A DNA stretch of 57,820 nucleotides from Bacteroidales bacterium (GTDB taxonomy: Bacteria; Bacteroidota; Bacteroidia; Bacteroidales; UBA10428), in contig JAFGRC010000056.1 in assembly GCA_016935355.1 (NCBI GenBank), positions 1-57,820 on the forward strand, in the 5' to 3' direction. Both the position numbers and the translations under genes were made by a program. Position 1 is the stretch's first letter, and every line of letters begins with the position of its first letter. Below, piece after piece: positions 1-9,149 of the stretch. The notes under the pieces are model-generated. The model ran no database searches. It saw only the letters and a program-made list of their open reading frames with translations, and was not told where the DNA came from.

Positions 1-134
1 AGACCTATTATAAAGACAAAGCGCTTATTCTAAGGCTCATCCGGAACGGAATGCAACAGCATTTCTCATGGGATGACAGCGCCGTTCTATATATGGAGCT
101 ATACCGGAATACCCTTCAGCGCATATCAGGTTGA
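1..134 (+). CDS. Glycogen/starch synthase family protein, C-terminal end (partial)
   Basis: An open frame enters from the left edge and ends at TGA 132-134, giving about 43 residues. The segment NGMQQHFSWDDSAVLYMELY matches the last helix of glycogen/starch synthases (GT5), where a 'naM..dFSW..sA..Y..lY' pattern is standard. In that family this helix packs back on the N-terminal Rossmann domain, and the enzyme transfers glucose from ADP- or UDP-glucose to alpha-glucan. Only the tail is visible, so the catalytic residues cannot be checked. Other GT4/GT5 transferases end similarly, so the family call is firmer than the substrate. Confidence 0.7.
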   Translation, partial: TYYKDKALILRLIRNGMQQHFSWDDSAVLYMELYRNTLQRISG

Positions 135-388
135 TCTTACAGTTTTGGAATTTTCGTATAGAATGATGCTTGCCTGAGCATATGACTGCCCAATCTGGAA
201 GTTGAATATCATTTTTTATACGATTTGTCAATACATATTTTTAGTGAAATACTCCTGTATGGAAAATATTTCAGTCAAAAGGGCCATCCTGACTTCGTTT
301 TCATGACAGGTGAGCGTTTTCATTTTCTTCGTGAGTCGGATACCCGCAATGATGAATGGGTTTTAACGTACCCTGATCACAAATTTCC

Positions 389-682
389 TCAATACACATC
401 GCAGTTCTTCATGAATTTCAAATCGTAAAAATCCTCAAGATTTTCTTCTATGATCATCGTATCGCCGGTCGACCATTTTTGGGCATAAGGCTTTCCTCTT
501 AAATAATAACAGCGCGTATTTGTTGGATTCTTAAACCAGACCTTCCTCTTCTGCACGGCATATACGATCAGTGCCTTTTGCTGGTACAACGCATAATGCG
601 TTTCTTCGATCCTGTCGGCCACCCTTGAAACTGAACCGCAGGATAACATGAAGAAGAATCCGGCGCACAGCGCTTTATTCAT
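389..682 (-). CDS. Small lipoprotein of unknown function
   Basis: A 97-residue protein with a short hydrophobic N-terminus (residues 4-13) ending in FFMLSCGS, a lipobox-like site that would make Cys15 the lipidated residue. The mature part is basic and aromatic (VQKRKVWFKN, CYYLRGKPYAQKW) with no family I recognise. It reads away from the glycogen synthase tail, and no partner gene is adjacent on its strand. The 254 bases between it and the synthase hold only weak open frames without a recognisable product. A lipoprotein location is likely; the function is unknown. Confidence 0.55.
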   Translation of the reverse strand: MNKALCAGFFFMLSCGSVSRVADRIEETHYALYQQKALIVYAVQKRKVWFKNPTNTRCYYLRGKPYAQKWSTGDTMIIEENLEDFYDLKFMKNCDVY

Positions 683-737
683 TTGGTCTGTATTCCTTTC
701 GCTTCAAGTTACGGATTTTGTTGTATAAATCCGTATT

Positions 738-2069
738 CTATTTCAGATTTTTGGAGGGGATCAGCCAGGCTGCCACACCGGATATCAGCAACGGAATAGA
801 AAAAAGAATAAACAATGTGGAGATCGACAAGCCAAGATCTGATAATACCCCAAACAATGCCGGGCCGGCAATGGCGCCAAAGCGTCCCGCACCTATTGCC
901 CATCCGGTTCCGGTTGTCCTGATCTCGGTTTCATATACCCTTGTGGTAGCCGGCCAGTAACCATTAAAACCGCCCTGTACAGTAATGCCTATAAAGAAGG
1001 TAGCAATGAAAACTATGACATAGCTCAGTGAGATATTTCCATAGGTTACCATGATTCCGAAAGCAATGGCAAAGAATGTAAATATCAATTTCTTGAGATT
1101 AAATCTGGCAGCCAGCCATCCTATTCCTGTACTTCCAAGGAAAGCACCAACATTGAGCACTGTTCCGACATAGGTTGCCATTTTGAATGGCATACCTGAA
1201 TCCGTTGCAATACTGGGTACCCAGCTTATTAACGTATATAATGTCATAAAACCAAAAAATATTCCAATCCACAATAAGATGGTTGATTTGCTGTATTCCC
1301 TGGTAAACAGAATGCGAACACCCGGCTTCTGAGTCGTTTTCTGGTCGGGAAGCGCCTCAATCTTTTCATGGCCCATTTTTTTCAACACCTTGTTTATTTT
1401 CTGCAGGGCATTTTTTGGCTGGTACTTCCATAAATACTCAATGGACTCGGGCATGAAAAACACAATCATCAACAACATAAGGCCAGATATTGTTCCCGCG
1501 GAAAAGAAAGCAAAGCGCCATCCGAATCCGGGAACCGCCCAGGCGGTATAGAAACCCATAAAAATTGCACCTATTGGCCATCCCGCCTGCACAAAGCCGA
1601 CAGCCAGGTCTTTTCTTCTGTTGTTCGAAAATTCAGATGCAACAGCTGCCATTGTCGGCAAAAGCCCTCCGATCCCCAGTCCGGAAACAAACCGCAAAAA
1701 CAGCAGTTGTCCGTATCCCGTAACAAGGGATGAAAGAAGCATCCCTGCCGTTTCCATTGCCATTGCAAAAATGAAAAGTTTTCGTCTTCCGATCCTGTCT
1801 GCCAAAGGAGCAATCAACAGACATCCTAAAGTCATGCCCGCCAAACCGGCGCTAAAGATATATCCTTGCTGTGCTTTTGTAAGACCCCATTCACTTAATA
1901 TTTCTGATCCCGTATAAGAAACGACCAATACGTCTATCCCATCGTTCATGTTCAGGATGAAGCACATGATGACAATGACCACCTGAAATGCAGTCATGTT
2001 ATTGTTTGAGATCAGATCTTTAATGAGATTTCCCTTTGATGTGTGATTTGCCTGCTCTGCCTTCTTCAT
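738..2069 (-). CDS. Major facilitator superfamily transporter (metabolite/proton symporter type)
   Basis: A 443-residue polytopic membrane protein with about 12 predicted membrane segments. The MFS signature between helices 2 and 3 is clear (LADRIGRRK, residues about 89-97). The central loop is cytoplasmic and lysine-rich (residues about 215-255), and the motif MPESIEYLW lies before it, as in the sugar and aromatic-acid:H+ symporter branches. It starts 16 bases after the zinc dehydrogenase at 2086-3105 on the same strand, so the two are probably co-transcribed and the transporter may import the polyol, sugar acid or related substrate of that enzyme. The exact substrate cannot be read from the sequence. 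Confidence 0.85.
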   Translation of the reverse strand: MKKAEQANHTSKGNLIKDLISNNNMTAFQVVIVIMCFILNMNDGIDVLVVSYTGSEILSEWGLTKAQQGYIFSAGLAGMTLGCLLIAPLADRIGRRKLFIFAMAMETAGMLLSSLVTGYGQLLFLRFVSGLGIGGLLPTMAAVASEFSNNRRKDLAVGFVQAGWPIGAIFMGFYTAWAVPGFGWRFAFFSAGTISGLMLLMIVFFMPESIEYLWKYQPKNALQKINKVLKKMGHEKIEALPDQKTTQKPGVRILFTREYSKSTILLWIGIFFGFMTLYTLISWVPSIATDSGMPFKMATYVGTVLNVGAFLGSTGIGWLAARFNLKKLIFTFFAIAFGIMVTYGNISLSYVIVFIATFFIGITVQGGFNGYWPATTRVYETEIRTTGTGWAIGAGRFGAIAGPALFGVLSDLGLSISTLFILFSIPLLISGVAAWLIPSKNLK

Positions 2070-2085
2070 AAAATGTCTGGATTCA

Positions 2086-3105
2086 TTATTGTTGCATGCT
2101 GATTACGATCTTGCTTTCTTTCCCTTTTGAAGCTTCTTCCAGTGCTTTTTGCGATTCTTTCAGAGAAAAATAACGGCTGACAATAAATCCGGGATGAATG
2201 ATACCTTGTTGAACCAGGAAAATGGTTTTTTCATAACCGGAAGGGTGGTCATAAATTAACGAAGTGCTGACTAAAATTCCCTTTTTTGCCAAATCCATCG
2301 GAATGAAAGAAGCGGGTTTATCAGAAAGTCCAAGTAAAATAACCTCTGATCCCCTCGGAGCAACCTTGATAGCCATGGATGCGGTTTTACCGGAACCCGC
2401 ACATTCAAATACAGATTTTACACTTTCTTCCTGACAGGTTTGACAGATCCGCTCCGCAACTTCTTCATGATTCAGCCCTTTGCCAACCGGTATTGCCCCC
2501 ATATCGACGGCAATTTTTGTTTTATTTTCGGATATTTCCACTACCAAAACCCTGTATCCAAATGCCAGCGCAATATGTGTGATCAACAGTCCGATTGCCC
2601 CGAGTCCGATCACCAGTATTGTGTCGCCCGGACTGGCCCCGGACCGGTTTATGGCGCTAAGTGCAACGGCAGCCGGTTCAATGGTCACGGCATCGGTATC
2701 TGAAATGGAATCCGGAATGCTCCAGGCAAACGAATCGGGTACGATTACATATTCTGCAAGGCAACCGTTTTCAGTGACACCAATGATACGTTTGTTCCTG
2801 CATATATTTCCGCGACCTGACAGGCACTCCGGACAGGTCATGCAGGGGATATTCGGCTCAATTACAATCCTTTCTCCTGTTCTTCCCGGATTTACATCTG
2901 GTCCTGTTTTATCGATTCTTCCCAGACCTTCGTGACCTATAGTCAGCGGATCATGTTCCGGTCTCCCTTTATGAAACAAATGCACATCCGATCCGCAAAT
3001 ACCTGTCATGGCCAACCGGACCCTTACTTCTCCCCGTCCGGGCTCAGGATTTAAGGTTTCTTCCAGTCGGATGGAACCCGATTTTACAAGGGTGGCTCTT
3101 AGCAT
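2086..3105 (-). CDS. Zinc-dependent alcohol/polyol dehydrogenase (MDR family)
   Basis: A 339-residue medium-chain dehydrogenase of normal family length. The catalytic zinc ligands are visible as Cys37 (GICGSD) and His58/Glu59 (IGHEG). The structural zinc set is Cys88, Cys91, Cys94 and Cys102 in PCMTCPECLSGRGNIC. The nucleotide-binding turn GLGAIG is at 167-172. The pattern fits the sorbitol/L-idonate/threonine dehydrogenase branch, which oxidises secondary alcohols with NAD(P)+ in the cytoplasm. It is the first gene of a two-gene unit with the MFS transporter downstream, suggesting uptake and oxidation of one small polyol or sugar acid. Substrate unknown. Confidence 0.88.
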   Translation of the reverse strand: MLRATLVKSGSIRLEETLNPEPGRGEVRVRLAMTGICGSDVHLFHKGRPEHDPLTIGHEGLGRIDKTGPDVNPGRTGERIVIEPNIPCMTCPECLSGRGNICRNKRIIGVTENGCLAEYVIVPDSFAWSIPDSISDTDAVTIEPAAVALSAINRSGASPGDTILVIGLGAIGLLITHIALAFGYRVLVVEISENKTKIAVDMGAIPVGKGLNHEEVAERICQTCQEESVKSVFECAGSGKTASMAIKVAPRGSEVILLGLSDKPASFIPMDLAKKGILVSTSLIYDHPSGYEKTIFLVQQGIIHPGFIVSRYFSLKESQKALEEASKGKESKIVISMQQ

Positions 3106-3391
3106 GTCATTTATACTAATGGTTTTGTATTCTGTTCAGAAAATTATTCGATTCAGCCACCAGGCTGGTTCATATCCTTCCTTATCCATTGCAGGATATC
3201 TGAATCCGGCCTCCCGGGCATAAATGAATGGCTGTATCCTGCTGTGTATAACTGCAGATACTGAAAACAATAAAGATAATGCTGGATGCACATGCTTTCA
3301 CGGGTACTTTGTTTTATCCGGTATATACCTTATTATGTTCTTTAGCAGTTGAATGTATGGATTTATTTTAAATTATAAAATAGATTGTTAG

Positions 3392-3493
3392 ATTTATTCA
3401 AACGGAGGTCACGGAATTGTCAGTCCCGATATTGAAAAAGACGGCGCAGACTGGATGGCCAGAATGCATTTATCAGGTCCGGATGATGATTGA
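3392..3493 (+). pseudogene. Short C-terminal relic of an unidentified gene
   Basis: The 427 bases between 3106 and 3532 contain no intact gene. Inside them, 33 codons from 3392 to TGA 3491-3493 have no start codon but read like real protein (NGGHGIVSPDIEKDGADW and so on), following directly on a stop codon and AT-rich sequence. A GGHG followed by a tryptophan 14 residues later is seen near the C-terminus of some alpha/beta hydrolases and esterases, but this is too short to assign. It is most simply the 3' stump of a deleted gene. The rest of the gap shows nothing I can name. Confidence 0.3.
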
Positions 3494-3532
3494 AAGCAGC
3501 GCTGCCAAATAAGGAAATTAATATTGTGCCGG

Positions 3533-4864
3533 TTATCTGATAATTGTAAGTGTTATGCTTTCTCCTTTCTCAGATACAACAAGATAAGTGCCCATGGGAA
3601 GAAGTGTTCCGTTTGAATCGTTGCCATCAAAATAAACGGGACCGGTAAGTCTGCGTTTCAAATTACCGTTGCGGTCAAAGATCCTGACGGATCCCTCGAA
3701 ACTGATGAAATACCTGTCATCCAATCCGTCTTCATTGGGCGAAAACACCGGACGGTCGTTCAGGCAGTCTTTTCTTACAACCAGGTTCTGCGGATAACGG
3801 AGTGCACATCCATTATCATTGATGATTTCAAGACTGTAAACACCTTCAGGTAATTCTGTTAAAGTACTGACTTCTGAATTATCAATCAGGTTGGTAACTT
3901 TGTAAGTATAGGGAGGTCTACCGCCTGCAATTTCCTGATCCCGGATTTCGATCCTGCCTTTTTCATAACAATCAGCATCTCCGATTCTTAAATCTACATT
4001 GACAATAGATATCTTTTCAACCTGAAATGTATCGGAATTGCTGCACCCTTTGTCATTTGTAACCCTGTACCATATGGTGGCAGCTTCTGTCAGTCTCACT
4101 TCCTGACTTACAGTACCTGTGGACCACTGAACCGATCTGTACCCATCCGTTACTGAAAGGGTTAGTGCATCCCCGCATATAAACGTATCGGGCATACTGA
4201 TAATCGGCGGGATTTCATTTAAGGTCAGGGTCAGACTGTTGGAGTTTAAGCACCTGTCAGAATTTAATGCAATAGTATAATCTCCTGCTGCACTGGTGAC
4301 CGGATCAATCAATCCTGTTTCAGCATCAATGTTGAGGTTGTTATCAGCTTGAAACAACAGGTTTTCAACCGGATGACTTAATAATGGCCGTATGTCTTTT
4401 TCATTAAGACAATATTCCGGCTTCGGATAACCGACGTTTATCCGTTCATAATCAAGTATATTGATGCTATTGGTTGCCGTGTTTGAAAAAATTAACGGAT
4501 TGTCAGACTCAACCTGTGATATGTGCTCCAGTATGCAATTTTCATTGCTGAGCCAGATCTTCAGGTTCAGTGGATCCCCGGCATTAAATCCGTCCGTTGT
4601 GCCATCAGATCCGTAAACTGTAATCCTGAAATCTGCAGTATCCTTCCAACGTGCCAGTCCGAAACACCTTCCTGCATCATCAAATATCCCGATAAAATCG
4701 CCCTCGGACAGGGATTGCCCGTCAATCCGGGGAATGCAGTTTATGATTAACGGGACAGCATTCAGAGATGCCGAAGGTGTAACCCACGGAACGGTTTGTC
4801 CCGATAACGTGATGAAAGCCGTCAGTCCGGTAACTGTCACGATATGTCGAAGGTTGAACAGCAT
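3533..4864 (-). CDS. Secreted T9SS cargo protein with gliding-motility-type C-terminal domain
   Basis: A 443-residue protein with an N-terminal signal peptide (residues 1-23, ending LSGQT). The middle holds Ig-like and SprB-like modules; one (about 290-360) contains GGRPPYTYKV and ends with paired cysteines. The last 75 residues (369-443) are a CHU_C/gliding-motility C-terminal domain: FSPNEDGLDDRY, then LLPMGTYLVV and a final LTIIR. In Bacteroidota this domain is a type B T9SS sorting signal, so the protein should be exported across the outer membrane. It lies close to a PorP/SprF gene, the usual partner of such cargo. The function of the displayed part is unknown. Its last two domains resemble those of the anti-sigma factor at 7842-9005. 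Confidence 0.85.
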   Translation of the reverse strand: MLFNLRHIVTVTGLTAFITLSGQTVPWVTPSASLNAVPLIINCIPRIDGQSLSEGDFIGIFDDAGRCFGLARWKDTADFRITVYGSDGTTDGFNAGDPLNLKIWLSNENCILEHISQVESDNPLIFSNTATNSINILDYERINVGYPKPEYCLNEKDIRPLLSHPVENLLFQADNNLNIDAETGLIDPVTSAAGDYTIALNSDRCLNSNSLTLTLNEIPPIISMPDTFICGDALTLSVTDGYRSVQWSTGTVSQEVRLTEAATIWYRVTNDKGCSNSDTFQVEKISIVNVDLRIGDADCYEKGRIEIRDQEIAGGRPPYTYKVTNLIDNSEVSTLTELPEGVYSLEIINDNGCALRYPQNLVVRKDCLNDRPVFSPNEDGLDDRYFISFEGSVRIFDRNGNLKRRLTGPVYFDGNDSNGTLLPMGTYLVVSEKGESITLTIIR

Positions 4865-4910
4865 ATTCAGGTATCAAAGTCTGACAATCCAAATTTACAA
4901 ATTAATCCAA

Positions 4911-5912
4911 TTATTCAACTGAATCGGTAAAGGCTAATTCATTTGACCTTAAACGCAATACCGGATAACCAAAATTGTTATAACGGTATTTATAGCATAC
5001 TGCTCTTTCCAAAGAACCATTATCAAATACAATGGCGGTAACGTTGTTCGGTGATATGACATCCATCCACTCAAACAATGAGGAAACCGGGAGATTGAAA
5101 TCTCTGAAAGGATTTATGGCGTTATCATATTTATAATATACAACCCATTTACGGATCACATCATTTACACTTGCAGCAAGCGGAGCGGGATAATAGAATG
5201 CTTTACGCTCTATATTATTTCTGTTGTCATAATAAAGATGGCAAATGAATTGCAGCACATCCGATTCGTCATGATAACCGGCTATTTTTACGAGTCTGCC
5301 CGACCTGTCATATGTGTAGGTGAAATAATACGGAGGCCGGTCGGGTTCTTTGACGGCTTTTTTCACCATGTTACCCGTTTTATCATAATACAGGTATTCG
5401 ATCTTTTCCCTGTCCTCAGCAGCATTCGGCCAATTCGTCACAATAACGGCCAATTGTCCGGCTGTATTATATTTGTAATTCTTCCTGACCCTCACATTTG
5501 TGAGTTGAGGTGTATTGGTCCGGTCATACCTTAAAATTTCGGCCAGTCGTCCGGCATTGTTATACACAAACCTGTCCTGCATATAAACATATCTTGGGGC
5601 GATATCCGCAGCACTTGTCGTAATTCCGATATTCCTCCTGAAATAATTGATGTTAAACAACCTGCCGTACCGGTCATAGGTATACGTAATGTAATCCTCC
5701 CGGTACTGCGAAACCGACGCATGTGTAATGAGAATACTATCTTCCACAACAATGTCGGGAACAACAACCATAGTTGTGTCTGTGGTTACTGATTTCAGAT
5801 CTCCTGAATGCATCTGATCGTATTCATCATCTGTGAGGTCATCCTGCTCGCATGCAAATGCGAGCATGAATAACAAAGCACTTGCAAATACTTTCATTCT
5901 TTTTGTTTTCAT
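4911..5912 (-). CDS. YD-repeat-like lipoprotein
   Basis: The ATG at 5912 is chosen because it places a clean lipoprotein signal (MKTKRMKVFASALLFMLAFAC) at the N-terminus; the frame opens 37 codons earlier, but that stretch is not signal-like. The 333-residue product contains at least six short repeats of the type YDRYGRLFNINY, YNNAGRLAEILRY, YDRSGRLVKIAGY and YDNRNNIERKAFY, i.e. RHS/YD-like units about 30-45 residues apart. Such repeats form extended beta-structure on the cell surface or in the periplasm. It sits between the T9SS cargo gene and PorP/SprF on the same strand. Function unknown; a role on the cell surface is inferred. Confidence 0.75.
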   Translation of the reverse strand: MKTKRMKVFASALLFMLAFACEQDDLTDDEYDQMHSGDLKSVTTDTTMVVVPDIVVEDSILITHASVSQYREDYITYTYDRYGRLFNINYFRRNIGITTSAADIAPRYVYMQDRFVYNNAGRLAEILRYDRTNTPQLTNVRVRKNYKYNTAGQLAVIVTNWPNAAEDREKIEYLYYDKTGNMVKKAVKEPDRPPYYFTYTYDRSGRLVKIAGYHDESDVLQFICHLYYDNRNNIERKAFYYPAPLAASVNDVIRKWVVYYKYDNAINPFRDFNLPVSSLFEWMDVISPNNVTAIVFDNGSLERAVCYKYRYNNFGYPVLRLRSNELAFTDSVE

Positions 5913-6140
5913 GATTTCATTTTTTTGTTTATAACTGGTTTTCACTTCAACAACCACTACAATTCCGCATATAAAAGGTAACCCACCGGATTTGATTTTT
6001 TTGCTTGTACATATCATGGCCATGCCGGCAGCAAGATCAGCGATTTGTGTTTCCTGTTTTTCTCATCACAGCCCGTTCCGGTTTACCGGTGGCAAAAGAG
6101 TGAAAGATTTATGCCGCCCTGAGCATTTATATTGAAGGAT

Positions 6141-7049
6141 TTAAAAAGAATAACTAAGGGATATTTCCATTGTATTGATGCCAATAGCGGCCTTCTGCAA
6201 CGTTGTAATGTATGAAAGTGTAAGGTCCAGACTGCTCCCGTAAAGGTTCAGATCATTTATTCCAAGCATGGCTGACATACTGGTCCTCCGGTTCCATCCT
6301 ACAACGGAGATGATTTTGCCGAAGAATAGTCCATAAAGAACGGCACGGATACTTGTGGTATTGTAATAAGGCAGTGTTACCAGAATATGAGGTCTGATGA
6401 TCACATCCTCACCCTTAACAACAGCATAGGAAGCAGTGATATTGAAATGAGTGGGAAGGACGGTCTTTTCATCAAGGGGCTGGAAAACACTCCGGAACAA
6501 CTGATTCACGGAAATCCCCACATGAAAATCATCATTGTACAGCCAAAGTCCGGTATTCGCATCGACCTTAAAAACGGAAGATCCTTCCGTTGTAGGAGTG
6601 GCCTTAACTGAGAAATTCATCCCGCCAAAATCGACACCTCCCGAAAACATTAGTCGGCCGGTTACTCTGGTATGAAAAGCATACATGGCATAAAACCGTG
6701 AACGGTTTATATATGCACCCTCATTGTCGTTAAAAAACCTGAAACCAACTATGCTTCTGTTGATTGCATCCGGACTGATCCTGTACGGTACAAAACTGAT
6801 GTTGCAAAAATATGTGGAAATACCCGTGAATCCGGTTACGGGTTTCTGATAGCCGGCGACCACTTCATTGTTGTCGTTTACTCCTATGCTGGAAGGATTT
6901 ACAAGTGGATAGCTGAATATGAACTGGCTGAACTGAACGGGATAGTTCTTGTTTGTCACCTGGGCATTTACATTACAGAAACAACAAAACATATAAAAGA
7001 CGATCGGAAAGTATCCTGCTGATTGAAGCATTACGCCTTTTTTGCTCAT
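6141..7049 (-). CDS. Type IX secretion system outer-membrane protein, PorP/SprF family
   Basis: A 302-residue beta-barrel protein with a signal peptide ending VNAQ (about residue 30). It shows the PorP/SprF layout: a conserved VNPSSIG near the mature N-terminus, FRFFNDNEGAY, a GVDFGG strand, ANTGLWLYND, and a C-terminal strand ending in aromatic YSF. PorP/SprF proteins are outer-membrane partners of T9SS that bind type B cargo such as SprB and help anchor it. Here it lies 3' of the divergent sigma/anti-sigma pair and upstream of a cargo gene bearing the matching C-terminal domain, so the three probably work together. Confidence 0.87.
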   Translation of the reverse strand: MSKKGVMLQSAGYFPIVFYMFCCFCNVNAQVTNKNYPVQFSQFIFSYPLVNPSSIGVNDNNEVVAGYQKPVTGFTGISTYFCNISFVPYRISPDAINRSIVGFRFFNDNEGAYINRSRFYAMYAFHTRVTGRLMFSGGVDFGGMNFSVKATPTTEGSSVFKVDANTGLWLYNDDFHVGISVNQLFRSVFQPLDEKTVLPTHFNITASYAVVKGEDVIIRPHILVTLPYYNTTSIRAVLYGLFFGKIISVVGWNRRTSMSAMLGINDLNLYGSSLDLTLSYITTLQKAAIGINTMEISLSYSF

Positions 7050-7269
7050 CAGATCAGAAATTAATATCTGAAATTAATAATTACGCTAATATAATCAACC
7101 CTTTATACGCTTCATAATTTTTTCCTCTGTTTGTCTTCTTTTTATCTTCAGGATGGTTCACCTTTTGAATAATTTAACCTGTGAATATGATCCGGGTTAA
7201 TTATTTCTTGCTAATTTGGGTTACCTTTTCAACAATGAACTGAAGATACCTAAAAGTCTTTATCAGAAA

Positions 7270-7845
7270 ATGGGATATTCCGACAATGAAATCATAAAAG
7301 CCATTGAATCGGGTAAAGACAGGGATGTATTGAAATACCTGTACAAAATCCATTTTCCAAAAGTAAAGAAATACATCATGAACCATTCGGGGGACAGCGA
7401 TACGGCATTCGATGTTTTTCAGGACAGCATTGTGGTCTTTTACAAATATGTAAAAGAAAAGAAATTCGATACGGCTTATGAAACAGGAGCTTTTATCTTC
7501 ACGGTAAGCAAAAATATCTGGCTGAACAAAGTACAAAAGGATAAGAGAAATGTGGCTTTACCTGAATATGCAGAATTCAGGGATGACGGCCAAAGCATCA
7601 TGGATCAGCTGATCACCAGAGAGCGCGAAAAAATGGTTTCTGATATTCTGAGGCAACTTGGGGAAAAATGCGAGAAACTGCTGCAATATTCGATCTTTTA
7701 TAGACTGAGAAATGCGGAAATATGCGAAAGAATGGGATTCAGTACTGAAAACGCCGTGAAAACAAGAAAGTACAAATGCATGCAAAAGCTCATATCGATC
7801 GTTGAAAAAAGTCCCTCTTTAAAAAAGGCTTTGCAGGAATTATGA
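7270..7845 (+). CDS. ECF-type RNA polymerase sigma factor
   Basis: The ATG at 7270 is preferred; a TTG at 7216 would add 18 residues. The 191-residue product has region 2 (about 25-90: FDVFQDSIVVFYKYV, FIFTVSKNIWLNK) and region 4 (about 130-185: KCEKLLQYS, RNAEICERMGFS, VKTRKYKCMQKL), with a helix-turn-helix in the latter. It directs core RNA polymerase to a specific regulon. Its stop overlaps the start of the anti-sigma gene by 4 bases (ATGA), so the two are translationally coupled. It is divergent from the PorP/SprF gene, which is a candidate target. Confidence 0.88.
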   Translation: MGYSDNEIIKAIESGKDRDVLKYLYKIHFPKVKKYIMNHSGDSDTAFDVFQDSIVVFYKYVKEKKFDTAYETGAFIFTVSKNIWLNKVQKDKRNVALPEYAEFRDDGQSIMDQLITREREKMVSDILRQLGEKCEKLLQYSIFYRLRNAEICERMGFSTENAVKTRKYKCMQKLISIVEKSPSLKKALQEL

Positions 7846-9005
7846 AAAATGAAATCGAAATAAACGAACGGATTGATTCCTACCTCAAAGGGATACTTGC
7901 TGAGGATGAGAAAATGGTCTTTGAACTGCGAATGCAGGAAGATCCTTCCCTTGCCCGGCAGGTTGAGCTGCACAGACAGTTGCATGATGTGATCTCAGAC
8001 GGCGTGTATCTTGATCTTAAAAATGCGCTTAAAACAATTCACCTGAAGAAAATCAGCACATCAGGAAAGATCAGAAGAATCACCGGTTATGGAAGCGGGG
8101 GACTGATCATCGGACTTGCCGTTTTTCTGGCGATCAAAAACGGAACCGATAATAGAAATTCTTTCAGGGAAAGTCCGGTTGTCCCTTACAGAAAAACAGC
8201 AACTGATACCTTGGAAAGAGCAGTTGCTGAAAATGATAATCCTAATGCCGGCACGGAAGTCACGGTTCCGTCAGGTGATAATATTCTTGTCCTTGCAACG
8301 GATGCTGATGCTTTACAGCCGGTTACCATAACACAGGATGCTCATGGTGAAACCGGTATGACCGGCACCCTTTCATCTTCAACAGATGACGCCGACTCAA
8401 CCCTGATCCATAGACCGATACCGGTAGTTGAAGTTCCAGAGTATGAACCGGATCAGGATGGTGACCTGAAATCTGAAGAAGAAATGACAATTGACTGCAG
8501 CCAAATAAATATTGAGGCCGTTTTCACCAGTCATTCAAGCTGCAACAATAAACCTACCGGCGTCATTGAAATTGATGCACAATCAATTAAAGGTGGCGAA
8601 CCCCCATATGTTTTCTCCCTCAATCAGAAAACGTTCGCCGATACCTTAATTTTTGCTTCGCTTTCCCCCGGAAGCTACCCTGTTTATGCAAAGGATGCAC
8701 ATGATTGCGCCAACCGGCTGGGAATTGCAATCATAGATTCTGAGGACTGTACCTACCAGGATATATTTGCACCCCTAAAAGGTGAAATATGGTCCGTTCC
8801 GGTTGAACGGGATAAAGCGGGCACATTATTGATCTATTCAAAAGCCGGAATTGTGGTTTACAGCATCCCTGTGAGCGGAAATGATCCGGTTGTCTGGAAC
8901 GGAGAAACGGTAAATGGTCAAATGCTTCCCATGGGACTGTACCAGTTTGAGATCCGTTACAGCGACGGAACATCATTCACCGGTAATGTCACAATAGTGA
9001 GATAA
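7842..9005 (+). CDS. Membrane anti-sigma factor fused to an SprB-like repeat and T9SS-type C-terminal domain
   Basis: A 387-residue protein with three parts. Residues 1-75 are a small helical, zinc-free domain typical of Bacteroidota anti-sigma factors (ERIDSYLKGILAEDE, FELRMQEDP). One membrane segment spans about 83-98. An acidic, Thr/Ser-rich linker follows, then an SprB-like module at about 220-305 (GGEPPYVFSL, ending in paired Cys) and a CHU_C/gliding-motility-like domain at 306-387 (QMLPMGLYQFEI, ending VTIVR). The last two parts resemble those of the cargo protein at 3533-4864. The protein should hold the sigma factor inside and expose a cargo-like domain to the periplasm. That it senses T9SS state is an inference. 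Confidence 0.8.
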   Translation: MKNEIEINERIDSYLKGILAEDEKMVFELRMQEDPSLARQVELHRQLHDVISDGVYLDLKNALKTIHLKKISTSGKIRRITGYGSGGLIIGLAVFLAIKNGTDNRNSFRESPVVPYRKTATDTLERAVAENDNPNAGTEVTVPSGDNILVLATDADALQPVTITQDAHGETGMTGTLSSSTDDADSTLIHRPIPVVEVPEYEPDQDGDLKSEEEMTIDCSQINIEAVFTSHSSCNNKPTGVIEIDAQSIKGGEPPYVFSLNQKTFADTLIFASLSPGSYPVYAKDAHDCANRLGIAIIDSEDCTYQDIFAPLKGEIWSVPVERDKAGTLLIYSKAGIVVYSIPVSGNDPVVWNGETVNGQMLPMGLYQFEIRYSDGTSFTGNVTIVR

Positions 9006-9149
9006 AACTTATTCAGGGAGGTGTTTTTGGGTTCCCCCCGGCAGACCATAGCCTGCTGAATGAGGAGTTCAGGATATCTTATGGATTGCTGATTTTACAT
9101 CCTGTCAGGATTCCCGCAATTTGAATATCCCAAAAAACAAGATTTATTT

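Noticed and set aside
225-428. A 67-codon open frame on the plus strand, antisense to the end of the small lipoprotein.
   Set aside because: It has no recognisable family or good start context, and the minus-strand lipoprotein has a better signal and lipobox. It is probably chance.
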